Part shown: piece after piece, positions 1-9,576 of the stretch
How the letters are laid out: every line of letters starts with the position of its first letter
Numbering within the stretch: the stretch's first letter is position 1
Origin: Streptomyces diacarni
GTDB lineage: Bacteria; Actinomycetota; Actinomycetes; Streptomycetales; Streptomycetaceae
Direction of reading: 5' to 3'
DNA length: 64,000 nt
Assembly: GCF_003323715.1 (NCBI RefSeq)
Contig: NZ_QOIN01000066.1
Location: 62,001-126,000, forward strand
The notes under the pieces: generated by a model
What the model was told of the DNA's origin: nothing
What the model saw: the letters and a program-made list of their open reading frames with translations, nothing else
The model's database searches: none
Position numbers and translations under genes: made by a program

Positions 1-52
1 GGGCGTCGCGGCCCCGCCCCGGCTCACCGGCCCGGCGTTCGGTTCCCGTGGG

Positions 53-1615
53 TCAGGTCCGCCCCCGGCGGCGTCGTATCGCGTAGGCACCGAGCACCAC
101 CGCCAGGGTCAGGGTGCTGGCGACGAAGTCCATACGGGTGTCGGGAAGGAAGGCCATCGCGAGGATCACGATGGCCATCGCGGCGACCGTGAACCAGCTC
201 AGATACGGATAGCCCCACATCTTCAGCGTCAGCGCCCCCGGATCCTCGCGCTCCAGCCGGCGCCGCAGCCGGACCTGTGACAGGGCGACGAGCAGGTAGA
301 CGAAGAGCGCGACGGCACCGTAGGAGTGGACGATGAAGGAGAAGACGGTGTCGGGGGAGACGTAGGCGAAGACCACCGAGACATAGCCGAGGACGGTGGC
401 CAGCAGGATCGCACGGCGCGGTACCCCGTTGCCGCTGAGCCGGGTGAGGCCGCGCGGCGCGTCGCCGTTGCGGGTCAGCGCGAAGACGATGCGGGACGCG
501 CTGTAGAGGCCCGCGTTCAGCGCCGACAGGACGGCGACGAGGATGATCAGGCGCATCACGTCGGCGGCGGCCGGTATCCCGATCTGCTGGAGCGCGGCCA
601 CGTAAGGACCGTCGCCGATGCTCTTGGAGTTCCACGGCACGATCGCCACGATGAGGAAGATCGAGCCGACGTAGAAGAGCAGCACGCGCAGTACCACCGA
701 GTGCGTGGCCCGGGCGACCGCGCGGCGCGGCTCGGTGGACTCGGCGGCGGCCAGCGCCGCGATCTCCGCGCCGGTGAAGAAGCCGACGGCCGGGATCACG
801 GAGGTCAGCGCGGGGCCGAGGCCTTTGGGCGCGAAGCCGCCGTGCTCGGTCAGATTCCCCGCGTCGGCGTGGGCGCCGGGCCACAGGCCGACGACGAACG
901 CCAGCCCTATGACGAGGAAGACGACGATCGCGGCGATCTTCAGCGAGGCGAACCAGTACTCGAACTCGCCGAAGGACTTGACCGAGAAGAGGTTGACCAC
1001 CGTCAGCAGCACCATCAGACACAGGCTGATGACCCACAGGTCGATGCCGGGCAGCCAGGCGTGGATGATCGTGGCTCCGGTGACGGCCTCCAGGGCGACG
1101 ACGTTGACCCAGAAATACCAGTAGAGCCAGCCGATGGTGAAGCCGCCCCAGGGGCCGAGGGCCAGCCGCGCGTACGCGTAGAAGGACCCCACCGCCGGGC
1201 GGGCCACCGCCATCTCGCCGAGCATCCGCATCACGAGGATGGCGAGCCCGCCCGCCAGCAGGAACGAGACGATGGCGATGGGGCCCGTCTCGCCGATGAC
1301 GACACCGCTGCCGACGAACAGCCCGGCCCCGATCACGCCGCCCAGCGCGATCAGTGTCATGTGGCGCTGCTTGAGCCCGTTGTGCAGCCCCGCGCTCGCC
1401 TCCGCGGCCTCCGGTTCCCCGGCATCCCGCGATCCGTCGGTGGGATCCTTCGATCCGCCGGAGGCCGCGGGCCCGGCGGGAGGGTGGACGCCGCCGGGAA
1501 CCCGGGCTCCACCGAGTCCCCCGTTCCGGCCGGGGACCTCGGTGGTGCCCGCGGATGCCGGTTCCGGCACCCGCGGAGGGTCCGGTGTGGTGTCGGCCGT
1601 TCCGTCCTGTCGCAC
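53..1615 (-). CDS. APC-family amino acid permease (candidate taurine/amino acid uptake)
   Basis: A 520-residue integral membrane protein of the amino acid-polyamine-organocation family. The first transmembrane helix, about residues 86-106, carries the glycine-rich APC signature (LGGVIGAGLFVGSG), and roughly twelve hydrophobic segments follow, with APC landmarks such as RMLGEMAVARP. The first 80 residues are an unusual hydrophilic Gly/Pro-rich extension. I chose the GTG start because GAGAGGGG lies just upstream and the aminotransferase stop is only 12 bases away, so this is the last gene of the ald-aminotransferase-permease operon. GabP-like permeases carry GABA and related omega-amino acids; the operon context suggests taurine or a similar amino acid, but the substrate is inferred only from neighbours. 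Confidence 0.85.
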   Translation of the reverse strand: MRQDGTADTTPDPPRVPEPASAGTTEVPGRNGGLGGARVPGGVHPPAGPAASGGSKDPTDGSRDAGEPEAAEASAGLHNGLKQRHMTLIALGGVIGAGLFVGSGVVIGETGPIAIVSFLLAGGLAILVMRMLGEMAVARPAVGSFYAYARLALGPWGGFTIGWLYWYFWVNVVALEAVTGATIIHAWLPGIDLWVISLCLMVLLTVVNLFSVKSFGEFEYWFASLKIAAIVVFLVIGLAFVVGLWPGAHADAGNLTEHGGFAPKGLGPALTSVIPAVGFFTGAEIAALAAAESTEPRRAVARATHSVVLRVLLFYVGSIFLIVAIVPWNSKSIGDGPYVAALQQIGIPAAADVMRLIILVAVLSALNAGLYSASRIVFALTRNGDAPRGLTRLSGNGVPRRAILLATVLGYVSVVFAYVSPDTVFSFIVHSYGAVALFVYLLVALSQVRLRRRLEREDPGALTLKMWGYPYLSWFTVAAMAIVILAMAFLPDTRMDFVASTLTLAVVLGAYAIRRRRGRT

Positions 1616-1627
1616 AGGGTGCCCCTC

Positions 1628-3013
1628 TCAGCCGTGGACGCTGTGCGCCACGTCGTCCACCATCACCGCGATGCCGGCCAGCAGCTCGCCGAGCACCTCG
1701 CGGTCGGCCACCAGGGGCGGCGAGACCATCAGCATCGTGGCGCCCCGGTCGTCGGGGCGCAGCACCACACCGGTCTTGCGGAACGCGGCGGGCAGCACCT
1801 CGCGCAGCACCCGCGCCGACTGCTCGTCGCTCAACTCGGCGCCCGCGTCGCGGTCGGCGGTGAACTCGATCGCGTAGAAGAATCCCATGCCGCGCACGTC
1901 CTTGACGACGCGGTGCCGCTCCTTGATCTCCTCCAGCCCGGCGCGGAGCTCGGGGCCGAGCGTGCGGACATTGTCGAGCACGTGCTCGTCGCGCATGGCG
2001 GTGATGTTGGCGACCGCGACGGCGGTGGACACCGGGTGCCCGCCCCACGTCGCGCCGTGGGTGAACGTGCCGCCGAGCGGTGATTCGTACAGCGCACGCA
2101 CCAGCGGCTCGCGGGCGATCATCCCGCCGAGCGGCGCGTAGCCCGAGGTCGCCCCCTTGGCGAAGGTGATCATGTCGGGGACGGTGCCGAACGCTCCGCT
2201 GCCGAACCAGTGGCCGAGCCTGCCGAACGAGCAGATCACCTCGTCCGCGACGAGCAGCACTCCGTGCCGGTCGCAGATCCTGCGCAGCTCCTGCCAGTAG
2301 CCGTCGGGCGGCACGAGCGCGCCGCGTCCGTTCTGCACCGGCTCGGCGAAGACGGCGGCCACCGTCTCGGGGCCCTCCTCGACGATGGCCCGCTCGATGG
2401 CGCGGACGCACTCCAGCGCGTCGGCGGGCCCCTGGTCACCGGTGACGCCGAGGGTGTTGGGGACGTGCCGCACCCCCTCCAGCAGGGGCATGAACGGCTC
2501 ACGGATCTTCTCCAGCCCGGTGACGGACAACGCCCCCAGCGTCACCCCGTGGTAGGCCATGCTGCGGCTGATGATCTTCGTACGTCCGGGCCGGCCCTGG
2601 CTCCTGTGGTACTGCCGCGCGAACTTGATCGCCGTCTCGACGGCCTCCGAGCCCGAGTTGACGAACCACGTCACGTCCAGGTCGCCCGGCGCCAGCTCGG
2701 CGATGAGGCTCGCGGCCTCGACGGACGGCGGGTGCGCGGCGCCCCAGTTGGTGGAGTACGCCATCGTCTCCATCTGTTCGGCGGCGGCCGCGACGATGTC
2801 GGAGCGGCTGTGGCCCATGTTCACGCAGAACAGTCCGGCCAGTCCGTCGAGGAACCGGCGGCCTTGGTCGTCGTAGAGGTGGCAGCCCTCGCTGCGGACG
2901 AAGACGGGCAGTTCCTCGCCCTGCCACACGTCCCGCCGGGTGAAGTGCTGGCCCAGGTGCGCCTGCGCCTTGGCGCGCAGGCCGGTGTGGGTGCCGGTGG
3001 TGGTCACGGTCAC
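1628..3013 (-). CDS. tpa: Class III PLP aminotransferase, probable taurine:pyruvate aminotransferase
   Basis: A 461-residue fold-type I aminotransferase of class III (omega-aminotransferase). The signature region LLVADEVICSFGRLG and the PLP Schiff-base lysine K286 in FAKGATSGYAPLGG are visible, as is the cofactor-phosphate motif NSGSEAVETAIK. Class III enzymes next to xsc and ald are typically Tpa, which converts taurine and pyruvate to sulfoacetaldehyde and L-alanine. Here ald lies 33 bases upstream in the same operon and xsc about 6.6 kb away. The GTG start is preceded by AAGGAG. The family also uses beta-alanine, GABA, putrescine and hypotaurine, so the class is certain but the taurine assignment rests on context. 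Confidence 0.85.
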   Translation of the reverse strand: MTVTTTGTHTGLRAKAQAHLGQHFTRRDVWQGEELPVFVRSEGCHLYDDQGRRFLDGLAGLFCVNMGHSRSDIVAAAAEQMETMAYSTNWGAAHPPSVEAASLIAELAPGDLDVTWFVNSGSEAVETAIKFARQYHRSQGRPGRTKIISRSMAYHGVTLGALSVTGLEKIREPFMPLLEGVRHVPNTLGVTGDQGPADALECVRAIERAIVEEGPETVAAVFAEPVQNGRGALVPPDGYWQELRRICDRHGVLLVADEVICSFGRLGHWFGSGAFGTVPDMITFAKGATSGYAPLGGMIAREPLVRALYESPLGGTFTHGATWGGHPVSTAVAVANITAMRDEHVLDNVRTLGPELRAGLEEIKERHRVVKDVRGMGFFYAIEFTADRDAGAELSDEQSARVLREVLPAAFRKTGVVLRPDDRGATMLMVSPPLVADREVLGELLAGIAVMVDDVAHSVHG

Positions 3014-3046
3014 GGTGAGCTCCTTACGAGAGTGTGCGGTGCCCGG

Positions 3047-4162
3047 TCAGTGCAGGAGGGAGGCGGGGTCGGTGTAGCCCAGACCGTGTGCCTCGGCGAC
3101 GGGCCGGTAGGTCACGCGGCCGTCCAGGACGTTGACGCCCCGCAGGACGGCGGGATCGGCCTGGGCCGCGGCGGCCAGGCCGTTGCCCGCGATGGACAGG
3201 ACGTAGGGCAGCGTGACGTTGGTCAGCGCGTAGGTGGAGGTGTTCGGCACGGCACCCGGCATGTTGGCCACGCAGTAGAAGAGCGAGTCGTGCACCGGGT
3301 AGACGGGGTCGGTGTGCGTGGTGGGGTGGGAGTCCTGGAAACACCCGCCCTGGTCCACCGCGATGTCCACCAGCACCGAACCCGGGCGCATGCCCGAAAC
3401 CATCTGGTTGGTGACCAGCTTGGGCGCCCGCGCGCCCGGTACCAGCACCGCCCCGATCACCAGGTCGGCGTCGGCGACGGCGGCCTGGAGTTCGTACGCG
3501 TTGGACGCGACCGTGGTGATCCGGCCCTGGTACATCCGGTCGGCGGCGCGCAGTTTGTCGACGTTCAGGTCGAGCAGGGTCACGTCGGCCCACATGCCGG
3601 TGGCCACGGCGACCGCGTTCATGCCCGAGACGCCCGCGCCGATGACGGTGACCTTCGCGGGCCTGGTGCCGGAGACGCCGCCCATCAGCACACCGCGTCC
3701 GCCGGCGGCCCGCATCAGGTGGTAGGCGCCGACCTGGGGCGCGAGCCGCCCGGCCACCTCCGACATGGGGAAGAGCAGCGGCAGTGAGCCGTCGCCGGGC
3801 TGCACCGTCTCGTAGGCGACACCGGTGATGCCCGAGGCCAGCATCGCCTCGGTGCACTCCAGCGAGGCGGCGAGGTGGAGGTAGGTGAAGAGGGTCTGGC
3901 CCGCCCGCATCCGGGGATACTCCTCGGCCACCGGTTCCTTGACCTTGAGCACCAGCTCGCTCTCGCCCCACACCTCGTCGGCGGAGCGCAGCACGGTGGC
4001 ACCGGCGGCCTTGTAGTCGGTGTCGGCGATGGACGATCCGGCGCCCGCCTCCTCCTCCACGTACACCGTGTGGCCCGCACGGGCCAGTTCGTGGACACCC
4101 GAGGGGGTGATGGCAACGCGGTACTCGTGGTTCTTGATCTCTTTGGGGATGCCGATCCGCAT
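3047..4162 (-). CDS. ald: Alanine dehydrogenase
   Basis: A 371-residue NAD-dependent alanine dehydrogenase, normal length for the family. It opens with the conserved [18 protein letters not shown], carries the catalytic-site stretch FTYLHLAAS and the Rossmann motif [13 protein letters not shown] near the middle, and ends with the [14 protein letters not shown] region typical of Ald. It deaminates L-alanine to pyruvate, ammonium and NADH. In front of a taurine:pyruvate aminotransferase its role would be to regenerate the amino acceptor pyruvate and release taurine nitrogen. The reading frame stays open upstream, but homology starts at this ATG and GGGAG lies 6 bases before it. It is divergent from a MocR regulator, with likely operator repeats between them. 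Confidence 0.95.
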   Translation of the reverse strand: MRIGIPKEIKNHEYRVAITPSGVHELARAGHTVYVEEEAGAGSSIADTDYKAAGATVLRSADEVWGESELVLKVKEPVAEEYPRMRAGQTLFTYLHLAASLECTEAMLASGITGVAYETVQPGDGSLPLLFPMSEVAGRLAPQVGAYHLMRAAGGRGVLMGGVSGTRPAKVTVIGAGVSGMNAVAVATGMWADVTLLDLNVDKLRAADRMYQGRITTVASNAYELQAAVADADLVIGAVLVPGARAPKLVTNQMVSGMRPGSVLVDIAVDQGGCFQDSHPTTHTDPVYPVHDSLFYCVANMPGAVPNTSTYALTNVTLPYVLSIAGNGLAAAAQADPAVLRGVNVLDGRVTYRPVAEAHGLGYTDPASLLH

Positions 4163-4227
4163 AACGAACTCCCATCTGCGCAGCTCTGTCCAGCGGCTGC
4201 GATGGGGTTTAGATTGCGAGCCCAACT

Positions 4228-4271
4228 GGTCCGGTGGAAAGTGCCAGGACCGGCGACTCTGATGGGACCAG
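4228..4271. promoter_or_regulatory. Three GGWCCRG direct repeats, probable MocR/TauR operator
   Basis: In the 124-bp gap between ald and the divergent MocR gene the 7-mers GGTCCGG (4228-4234), GGACCGG (4247-4253) and GGACCAG (4265-4271) recur at 19- and 18-bp spacing in the same orientation. MocR-family regulators are known to bind direct repeats near the divergent target promoter; I recall TauR of Rhodobacter binding direct repeats that begin CTGGAC upstream of tpa. The first box here is preceded by CT, giving CTGGTCC. Assignment to this MocR protein is inference. Confidence 0.55.
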
Positions 4272-4286
4272 ACGGCGGGAGGCGGC

Positions 4287-5756
4287 ATGCCACGCACGGT
4301 GATCGAGGTGGACCGGGAGTCGGACGAACCCCTCTACCGGCAGCTGCGCAAGGCGATCGAGCACGGCATAGGATCCGGCCTGGTGGACGCGGAAGGCCGG
4401 CTGCCCTCGTCCCGGGAACTCGCCCGTGAGCTGGGACTCTCCCGCAACACGGTGAACGCCGCCTACCAGGAGCTGGTCGCCGAGGGGTTCGTCGAGAGCC
4501 GCGCCCGCCAGGGCCTGTTCGTCAACCGCGAGATGCGCCCGTACTGTGCGGTGGAACCCGCCACCGCCGTCCGGCGCTACGACTGGTCGGCGCGGCTCAC
4601 CGACCTTCCCAGCCGCGCCGATCCGCTGCCGCACATCGAGAAGCAGACCGACTGGGTCGGCTACCCGTACCCTTTCCTGGCCGGGCAGGTCGACTTCCGG
4701 GCCTTCCCCGCGCGCGCCTGGGCACGGGCACTGAACGAAGCGCTGTACCACCCGCACGCCCAGTTCAGCCTCCAGGACAGCATCGCGGCCGACGATCCGC
4801 TGCTGGTGGAGACGTTGTGCACCCGGCTGCTGCCCGCCAGGGGAGTGCGCGCAGAGCCCGACGAGGTGCTGGTCACCGTCGGCTCCCAACAGGGCCTCGA
4901 CCTGCTGAGCCGAGCGCTGCTGGGCCGCGGCTCGGTGGTCGCGGTCGAGGACCCCGGCTATCTGGACGCCCGGCACATCTTCGCCCGCGCCGGCGCCGAG
5001 CTGCGCCCCCTGCCCGTCAACGCCGCAGGCCTCAAGCCCCCCGCCACGCTCGCCGGTGTCGACCTGCTGCACGTCACCCCCAGCCACCACCATCCGACCA
5101 ACGTGACACTCAGCATCGGCCGCCGCCGCGAACTGCTCGCACTGGCCCGGGAGTCGGGTACCGCGATCGTGGAGGACGACTACGACAGCGAGTTCCGCTA
5201 CCAGGGCAGGCCCACACCGGCGCTCAAGGGCCTGGACGAGACGGGGCAGGTCATCTACCTGGGCACGTTCTCGAAGTTCCTCGCCCCAGGGCTGCGGCTC
5301 GGCTACCTGGTGGCCTCGCGTGAACTCGTACGGGAGCTGCGCGACATCCGGCGCTACTCGGTGCGGCACCCTTCCGGGCACACCCAGCGCGCGCTGGCGC
5401 TGTTCATCCGCTCGGGCGAGTACCACAGGGCCGTGCGGCGCTACCGCACGCGGCTGATGCGCAAGTGGGAGGCGGCCTGCACCGCCGTCAACACGCATCT
5501 GCCGTGGCGCTCAGCGCCGCCGCCGGGCGGAGTCAGCCTCTGGATGACGGGCCCTCCCGCGCTCGACGGGCGGCGCCTGGCCGGGCTGGCCCAGCGGCGG
5601 GGCGTGCTGATCGAGCCCGGCGACCTCTACTTCCTGGGGGACGACCCGCCCCGCAACCACTTCCGCATCGGCCTGGCCGCGCCCCAGCTCGCCGCGATCG
5701 ACCCGGGAATCGCGATCCTGGGCGAGCTGGTGGAGGCCGCGAGCGCGCACGGGTGA
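4287..5756 (+). CDS. MocR-family PLP-dependent transcriptional regulator (TauR-like)
   Basis: A 489-residue two-domain regulator. Residues 1-75 are a GntR-type winged helix (PLYRQLRKAIEHGI, then LPSSRELARELGLSRNTVN and a wing ending RQGLFVN). The remainder is a class I aminotransferase-like domain with the PLP lysine K330 in YLGTFSKFLAPGLRLGYL. MocR/GabR proteins sense amino acids or amino-acid-PLP aldimines and activate a divergent catabolic operon; TauR is the member that controls taurine:pyruvate aminotransferase genes. Position and orientation match: it is transcribed away from ald-tpa-permease across a 124-bp region containing three direct repeats. GCGGGAGGCGGC precedes the ATG. Regulation of the taurine operon is inferred. 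Confidence 0.9.
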   Translation: MPRTVIEVDRESDEPLYRQLRKAIEHGIGSGLVDAEGRLPSSRELARELGLSRNTVNAAYQELVAEGFVESRARQGLFVNREMRPYCAVEPATAVRRYDWSARLTDLPSRADPLPHIEKQTDWVGYPYPFLAGQVDFRAFPARAWARALNEALYHPHAQFSLQDSIAADDPLLVETLCTRLLPARGVRAEPDEVLVTVGSQQGLDLLSRALLGRGSVVAVEDPGYLDARHIFARAGAELRPLPVNAAGLKPPATLAGVDLLHVTPSHHHPTNVTLSIGRRRELLALARESGTAIVEDDYDSEFRYQGRPTPALKGLDETGQVIYLGTFSKFLAPGLRLGYLVASRELVRELRDIRRYSVRHPSGHTQRALALFIRSGEYHRAVRRYRTRLMRKWEAACTAVNTHLPWRSAPPPGGVSLWMTGPPALDGRRLAGLAQRRGVLIEPGDLYFLGDDPPRNHFRIGLAAPQLAAIDPGIAILGELVEAASAHG

Positions 5757-5837
5757 GAACCCGGCTCGCCCGGTCGGCGCGGGCGCTCTCCGGTCTGCGC
5801 CCGGCTGGGCTTCGTCGCGCCGGTCGGGTCGGTGGCG

Positions 5838-7604
5838 TCACGGCCGGCAGGCGGCGGGCAGCAGCCGTGCGGAGCGGGCCAGCGGGGCGGCCGGATCCAG
5901 GAGCGAGGTACGGGACAGATACGGGCTCAGGTCGCCGCCCACCGTCAGCCCGTGCAGCTCCACCGCGCCCTCGGCCTCGATCCGTGCGGCCACCGACGCC
6001 AGATGGGAGTCCAGCAGGTGCGGCGGGTTCACCTGGACCGTCGCCCCGTCCGTCGGCCCGCCGTCCGAGACCAGGAACAGCAGCCGGCGCCCCGCGGGAC
6101 GCCGCGCGGCACGGCCCGCGGCCCATTCCAGCGCCTCACCGTCCACCCCCTCGCGGTACAGGTCCGGCTTGAGCAGCGCCGCGAGCGCGGTCCTGGCGCG
6201 GCGATAGGGCACCTCGGCGTCCCTGACCACGAGGTGCAGCCGCTCGTTGAGTCTGCCCGGACACGCCGGGCGGCCCGCCCGCAGCCAGTCCCGGTGGGCG
6301 CGGCCGCCGTGCCACGCGGCCGTGGTGAAACCCAGGACCTCACTCCGCACGCCGGCGAGGTCGGCAGCCCGCGTCCACACGTCGAGGAGCGCCGCGAGCT
6401 GCTCCCTGTGCTGCTTCATCGAACCCGAGCAGTCCAGCAGGAACGTCACCAGCGCCGCCGGCCGGTGCTCGGCCCGCCGGGTGCGGAAGACGCGCCGATC
6501 GCCGGGGGAGACCACCAGCCGCGCCAGCGCCCGCCCGTCGACCAGTCCTTCCTCCTGGCCGCCGGCCCAGTCACCGGGCCCTGGCCTCGCCAGCCGTTCG
6601 CGCAGCTGCCTCGCCAGCCGCGCCGTGTGCGGGCGCGCCTCCTCGATCCGCTGGTCCAGCCGGGCGCGGAAGTCGGCGAGGAGAGCGGGCCTCACAAGGG
6701 CGTGGGCGGCGCGTTCCCGGTCGTAGGCGGTGGTGAAGACCCGGTAGTCCGCGTCACCGCCCGCGCCGTCCGGCGCGGTGCCGAAGCCCCCCGCCGCCCC
6801 CTCGCCGTCCTGCGCGCTCTCCTCCAGCAGCAGCGAGAAGCGCGGCTCCTCCCTGCCGCGGGGCCCGTTGCGGCCCTTGCCGCCCGCCTCGTCCTCGCTC
6901 AGCATCGCGGCGACGGTGCGGGCCACCTCCCGTGCGTGCGGCGCGTACGCGGCCTGGTCGGCGCGGTGCCGTCGCAGCGCGGCGAGGTGAGGCCCGAGCC
7001 GGGCACCGAGCGCCGCGCGTGTCGCCTCGATCAGGTCCTCGGTCTCGGCGAGCACCGGCACCCCCAGCACCCGGGAGCGGCAGACCTCCAGCGTCGTGTG
7101 GAGCAGCAGGCCGCGCGCGGTCGCCGTCAGTCCCGAGCGGTGGAAGGCGCGGGCCCACTCGGTGTGGCGACGGCGCAGATTGTGCGCCATGCCGGGAAAC
7201 GGGTCAGGAACGAGGGATTCGGCGCGGTACTGCTCCAGCGTCTCGAACAGCAGCCGCTCCACCGGGTCCACGGGCCGCAGCCTGGTGTGCAGCGCGGCAT
7301 CGGAACGGATCAGCCGCAGGGCGAGTCCGTCCGCCACGCCCCGCAGCGCCGCGGGGCCGTCCGCGGGGGAGGGGCGCAGGTGCGGGGCGTGTGCGGGGAC
7401 CGGCGTGCGGCCGTCGTGCAGCCGGTGGCCTCGGAACGTCAACCCCGGTGTGCCGCTCAGTGCCCGTACGGCCGCCGCGCACAGCTCTTCGGCGCTGGGT
7501 TCGGCCGTTCCGGCGGCGGCGTACCGCGATGCGTCCTGGGCGGCGTGCCGCGAGGTGTGCTCTGCGGCGGATCCAGGCGTGTCCTTGCCGGCGGGTTCGC
7601 TCAC
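5838..7604 (-). CDS. CobT-like VWA-domain protein
   Basis: A 588-residue protein whose C-terminal half resembles the cobaltochelatase subunit CobT. It shows YRVFTTAYD, a linker of about 60 residues, then a von Willebrand A domain with the MIDAS motif DCSGSM starting at D391, followed by [10 protein letters not shown], a GRLNERLH segment, [10 protein letters not shown] and [12 protein letters not shown]. In cobaltochelatase CobT pairs with the AAA+ ring CobS and CobN to insert cobalt. The GTG start lies inside the stop of the CobS-like gene (GTGA, 7601-7604), so the two are translationally coupled. No cobN or other cobalamin gene is near; the genes around are for taurine/sulfoacetaldehyde breakdown. 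CobT membership is well supported by motifs; the function in this setting is unknown. Confidence 0.85.
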   Translation of the reverse strand: MSEPAGKDTPGSAAEHTSRHAAQDASRYAAAGTAEPSAEELCAAAVRALSGTPGLTFRGHRLHDGRTPVPAHAPHLRPSPADGPAALRGVADGLALRLIRSDAALHTRLRPVDPVERLLFETLEQYRAESLVPDPFPGMAHNLRRRHTEWARAFHRSGLTATARGLLLHTTLEVCRSRVLGVPVLAETEDLIEATRAALGARLGPHLAALRRHRADQAAYAPHAREVARTVAAMLSEDEAGGKGRNGPRGREEPRFSLLLEESAQDGEGAAGGFGTAPDGAGGDADYRVFTTAYDRERAAHALVRPALLADFRARLDQRIEEARPHTARLARQLRERLARPGPGDWAGGQEEGLVDGRALARLVVSPGDRRVFRTRRAEHRPAALVTFLLDCSGSMKQHREQLAALLDVWTRAADLAGVRSEVLGFTTAAWHGGRAHRDWLRAGRPACPGRLNERLHLVVRDAEVPYRRARTALAALLKPDLYREGVDGEALEWAAGRAARRPAGRRLLFLVSDGGPTDGATVQVNPPHLLDSHLASVAARIEAEGAVELHGLTVGGDLSPYLSRTSLLDPAAPLARSARLLPAACRP

Positions 7605-8572
7605 GCCGCCTCCAGCTCGCGGTCGAAGCAGCGCTGGAAGAGTTCGGCGACGAGCGGGCGTTCCTCCTCGTCGCACTTGTTCAGGAACGAGAGCCGGAAC
7701 GCGAGCGCCACGTCGCCGAAGAGTTCGGTGTTCTCGGCCCAGCTGATGACCGTGCGGGGCGACATCAGGGTCGACAGGTCGCCCGCGCGGAAGCCGGAGC
7801 GTGTCAGTCCCGCGACCGCGACCATCGCCTCCACGAGCGCCGGGTGCCCGAGCCCGGGCACCCGGGCCCGCACGATGGCGGCCTCCTCGGGCGGGGGCAG
7901 GTGGTCGAGGGCCGCGACGATGTTCCAGCGGTCCAGCTGCGCGTGGTTGAGCCGCTGCGCACCGCGGTAGAGGCCGTACGGGTCGCCGAGCCCGACCGTG
8001 TTGGCGGTGGCGAACAGACGGAAGGACGGGTGCGGCTCCAGCACCCGGTTCTGGTCGAGGAGGGTGAACTTGCCGTCGCGCTCCAGCAGCCGCTGGATCA
8101 CGAACATCACCTCGGGCCGCCCCGCGTCGTACTCGTCCAGGACCAGGGCGACGGGCCGCTGCAACGCCCAGGGGATGACCCCTTCCTGGAACGCGGTGAC
8201 CTGCTTGCCGTCCCGAAGCGTGACCGTGTCCTTGCCCACGAGGTCGAGGCGGCTGAGGTGCCCGTCCAGGTTGACACGGACGCACGGCCAGTTGAGCCGC
8301 GCCGCGACCTGCTCGACGTGGGTCGACTTCCCCGTCCCGTGCGGGCCCTGGAGCAGCACGCGGCGGTTGTGCGTGAAGCCGGCGAGGAGCGCCCGGGTGA
8401 CGTCCGGGTCGAAGCGGTAGGCGTCGTCGCGCTCTGGTACGTGAGCGGAGGGCTCGCTGAACGCGGGGATCTTCAGATCGGTGGACAGACCGAAGACCTC
8501 CCGCGCGCTCAGCCGGGTGTCGGGGCCCGTCACCTCGCGCGCGTCGGTCCCCGCAGGTGCCGTCTCGTTCAT
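7601..8572 (-). CDS. CobS-like AAA+ ATPase
   Basis: A 323-residue AAA+ ATPase very close in layout to cobaltochelatase CobS. It begins [15 protein letters not shown], has Walker [10 protein letters not shown] at residues 76-84, the CobS hallmark [19 protein letters not shown], Walker [17 protein letters not shown] at about 143-158, and [19 protein letters not shown] followed by [12 protein letters not shown]. CobS forms a hexameric ring that works with a CobT-type VWA protein as a metal-insertion motor. The ATG overlaps the stop of the upstream IclR gene by four bases (ATGA, 8569-8572) and the stop overlaps the start of the CobT-like gene, giving a tightly coupled iclR-cobS-cobT order. No chelatase large subunit is adjacent, so the target is unknown. 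Confidence 0.9.
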   Translation of the reverse strand: MNETAPAGTDAREVTGPDTRLSAREVFGLSTDLKIPAFSEPSAHVPERDDAYRFDPDVTRALLAGFTHNRRVLLQGPHGTGKSTHVEQVAARLNWPCVRVNLDGHLSRLDLVGKDTVTLRDGKQVTAFQEGVIPWALQRPVALVLDEYDAGRPEVMFVIQRLLERDGKFTLLDQNRVLEPHPSFRLFATANTVGLGDPYGLYRGAQRLNHAQLDRWNIVAALDHLPPPEEAAIVRARVPGLGHPALVEAMVAVAGLTRSGFRAGDLSTLMSPRTVISWAENTELFGDVALAFRLSFLNKCDEEERPLVAELFQRCFDRELEAA

Positions 8573-9342
8573 TCCTGTCCTCCTTCGTGCTCGACGCGGG
8601 CGATGGCCTCGGCCGCGCGTTGCAGCGCGGGCAGCAGGTGCAGCGCCTTGTCCGCGGTGAGCCGCATGACGGGTGCCTGGACGGCGACGCACTGGTTGGA
8701 GCGCCCGGCGGGGGAGGGGACCAGCACGGCCACGCAGACGAGACCGGGCAGGAACTCCTCGTCGTCCACCGCGAAACCGTCCCGCCGCACGCGGGTGAAC
8801 TCCTCCTCCAGCGGTCCCGGCTCGGTCACGGTGTGGGGCGTGTACTGCTTCAGCGGCGCGTGTGAGAGGAGCTTCGCGCGCTGGCCCGGGCTCATCTGGG
8901 AGAGGATCATCTTGCCGCTCGCCGAGCAGTGCGCCGGGACGCGGGAGCCGGGGCGCAGGTAGAAGCGCAGCGGCTCGGGGGTCTCGACGCGGTCGAGGTA
9001 GACGACCTCGTTGCCGGACAGGGCGGTGACGTTGCAGCTCTCCCCGATCTCCTCCACCAGGTGGCGCAGCACCGCGTGGCGTGCGCCGTGGTGGGTGGCG
9101 TTGAGCAGCAGGTTCTCCGCCAGTCTGCGCAGCCGTGCGCCTGTGCCGTAGTGCCGCCCGTCGCTCTGCCGCACGAGGAGGCCCGCGCTCTCCAGCTGTT
9201 GCAGCATGCGGTGCAGCGTCGGCTTCGGCATGCCCGTCTCGTCCACCAGGTCCTGGAGGGTGACGAGCCGGTCCTTGGCGGCTATCAGCTCCAGCAGGGC
9301 GAACAGCCGGATGGTGGGCGTCTCGCCGTTGAGTGTGTCCAT
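8569..9342 (-). CDS. IclR-family transcriptional regulator
   Basis: A 257-residue IclR regulator. The N-terminal winged helix spans about residues 10-70 ([38 protein letters not shown]), and the C-terminal effector domain carries [14 protein letters not shown] and [17 protein letters not shown] chose the internal ATG at 9342 because GGAGG lies 7 bases before it, while the farther upstream ATG in the same frame has none. It is divergent from xsc across about 300 bases and co-transcribed with the CobS/CobT-like pair by a 4-base overlap. IclR proteins usually control an adjacent catabolic operon, so xsc-pta-HAD and its own operon are the likely targets; the inducer is not known. Confidence 0.9.
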   Translation of the reverse strand: MDTLNGETPTIRLFALLELIAAKDRLVTLQDLVDETGMPKPTLHRMLQQLESAGLLVRQSDGRHYGTGARLRRLAENLLLNATHHGARHAVLRHLVEEIGESCNVTALSGNEVVYLDRVETPEPLRFYLRPGSRVPAHCSASGKMILSQMSPGQRAKLLSHAPLKQYTPHTVTEPGPLEEEFTRVRRDGFAVDDEEFLPGLVCVAVLVPSPAGRSNQCVAVQAPVMRLTADKALHLLPALQRAAEAIARVEHEGGQE

Positions 9343-9438
9343 GTGTGTGCGCCTCCGGGCGGGTTCTGTGACGGCTCCCATGATCGACCATCGGTTCCGA
9401 AAAACAAGCTAGCAGGTACCGAATTGCGGAACACATGG

Positions 9439-9468
9439 TTGACGCCTGCGATGGCGGCTCCCTATCGT
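9439..9468 (+). promoter_or_regulatory. Candidate xsc promoter, flanked by repeated GGAACACA boxes
   Basis: TTGACG (9439-9444) and TATCGT (9463-9468) are separated by 18 bp, a reasonable housekeeping-type -35/-10 pair for xsc. The octamer GGAACACA occurs at 9428-9435, abutting the -35, and again at 9489-9496 just past the predicted start point; each copy has a nearby TACCGA (9417-9422 and 9500-9505). The repeats bracket the promoter and are candidates for binding by the divergent IclR protein. This is pattern recognition only. Confidence 0.4.
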
Positions 9469-9576
9469 CCAGTGCGATCCCGGATTCAGGAACACAACGT
9501 ACCGATTTCTCGACTGCCACGGCGAGTTGCCGTGTTCTCCCGGGGCCCGACCCTCCGGCCCCACGAGCGGACCGCC

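Noticed and set aside
24-2411. A 795-codon open frame on the minus strand antisense/offset to the permease and aminotransferase genes
   Set aside because: It is Arg/Gly/Ala-rich with no recognisable motif and runs across two genes with clear homology; it is a GC-driven shadow frame.
5838-9342. Cobalamin biosynthesis locus
   Set aside because: CobS- and CobT-like genes are present but no cobN or any other cob/cbi gene, and no B12 riboswitch was seen upstream.
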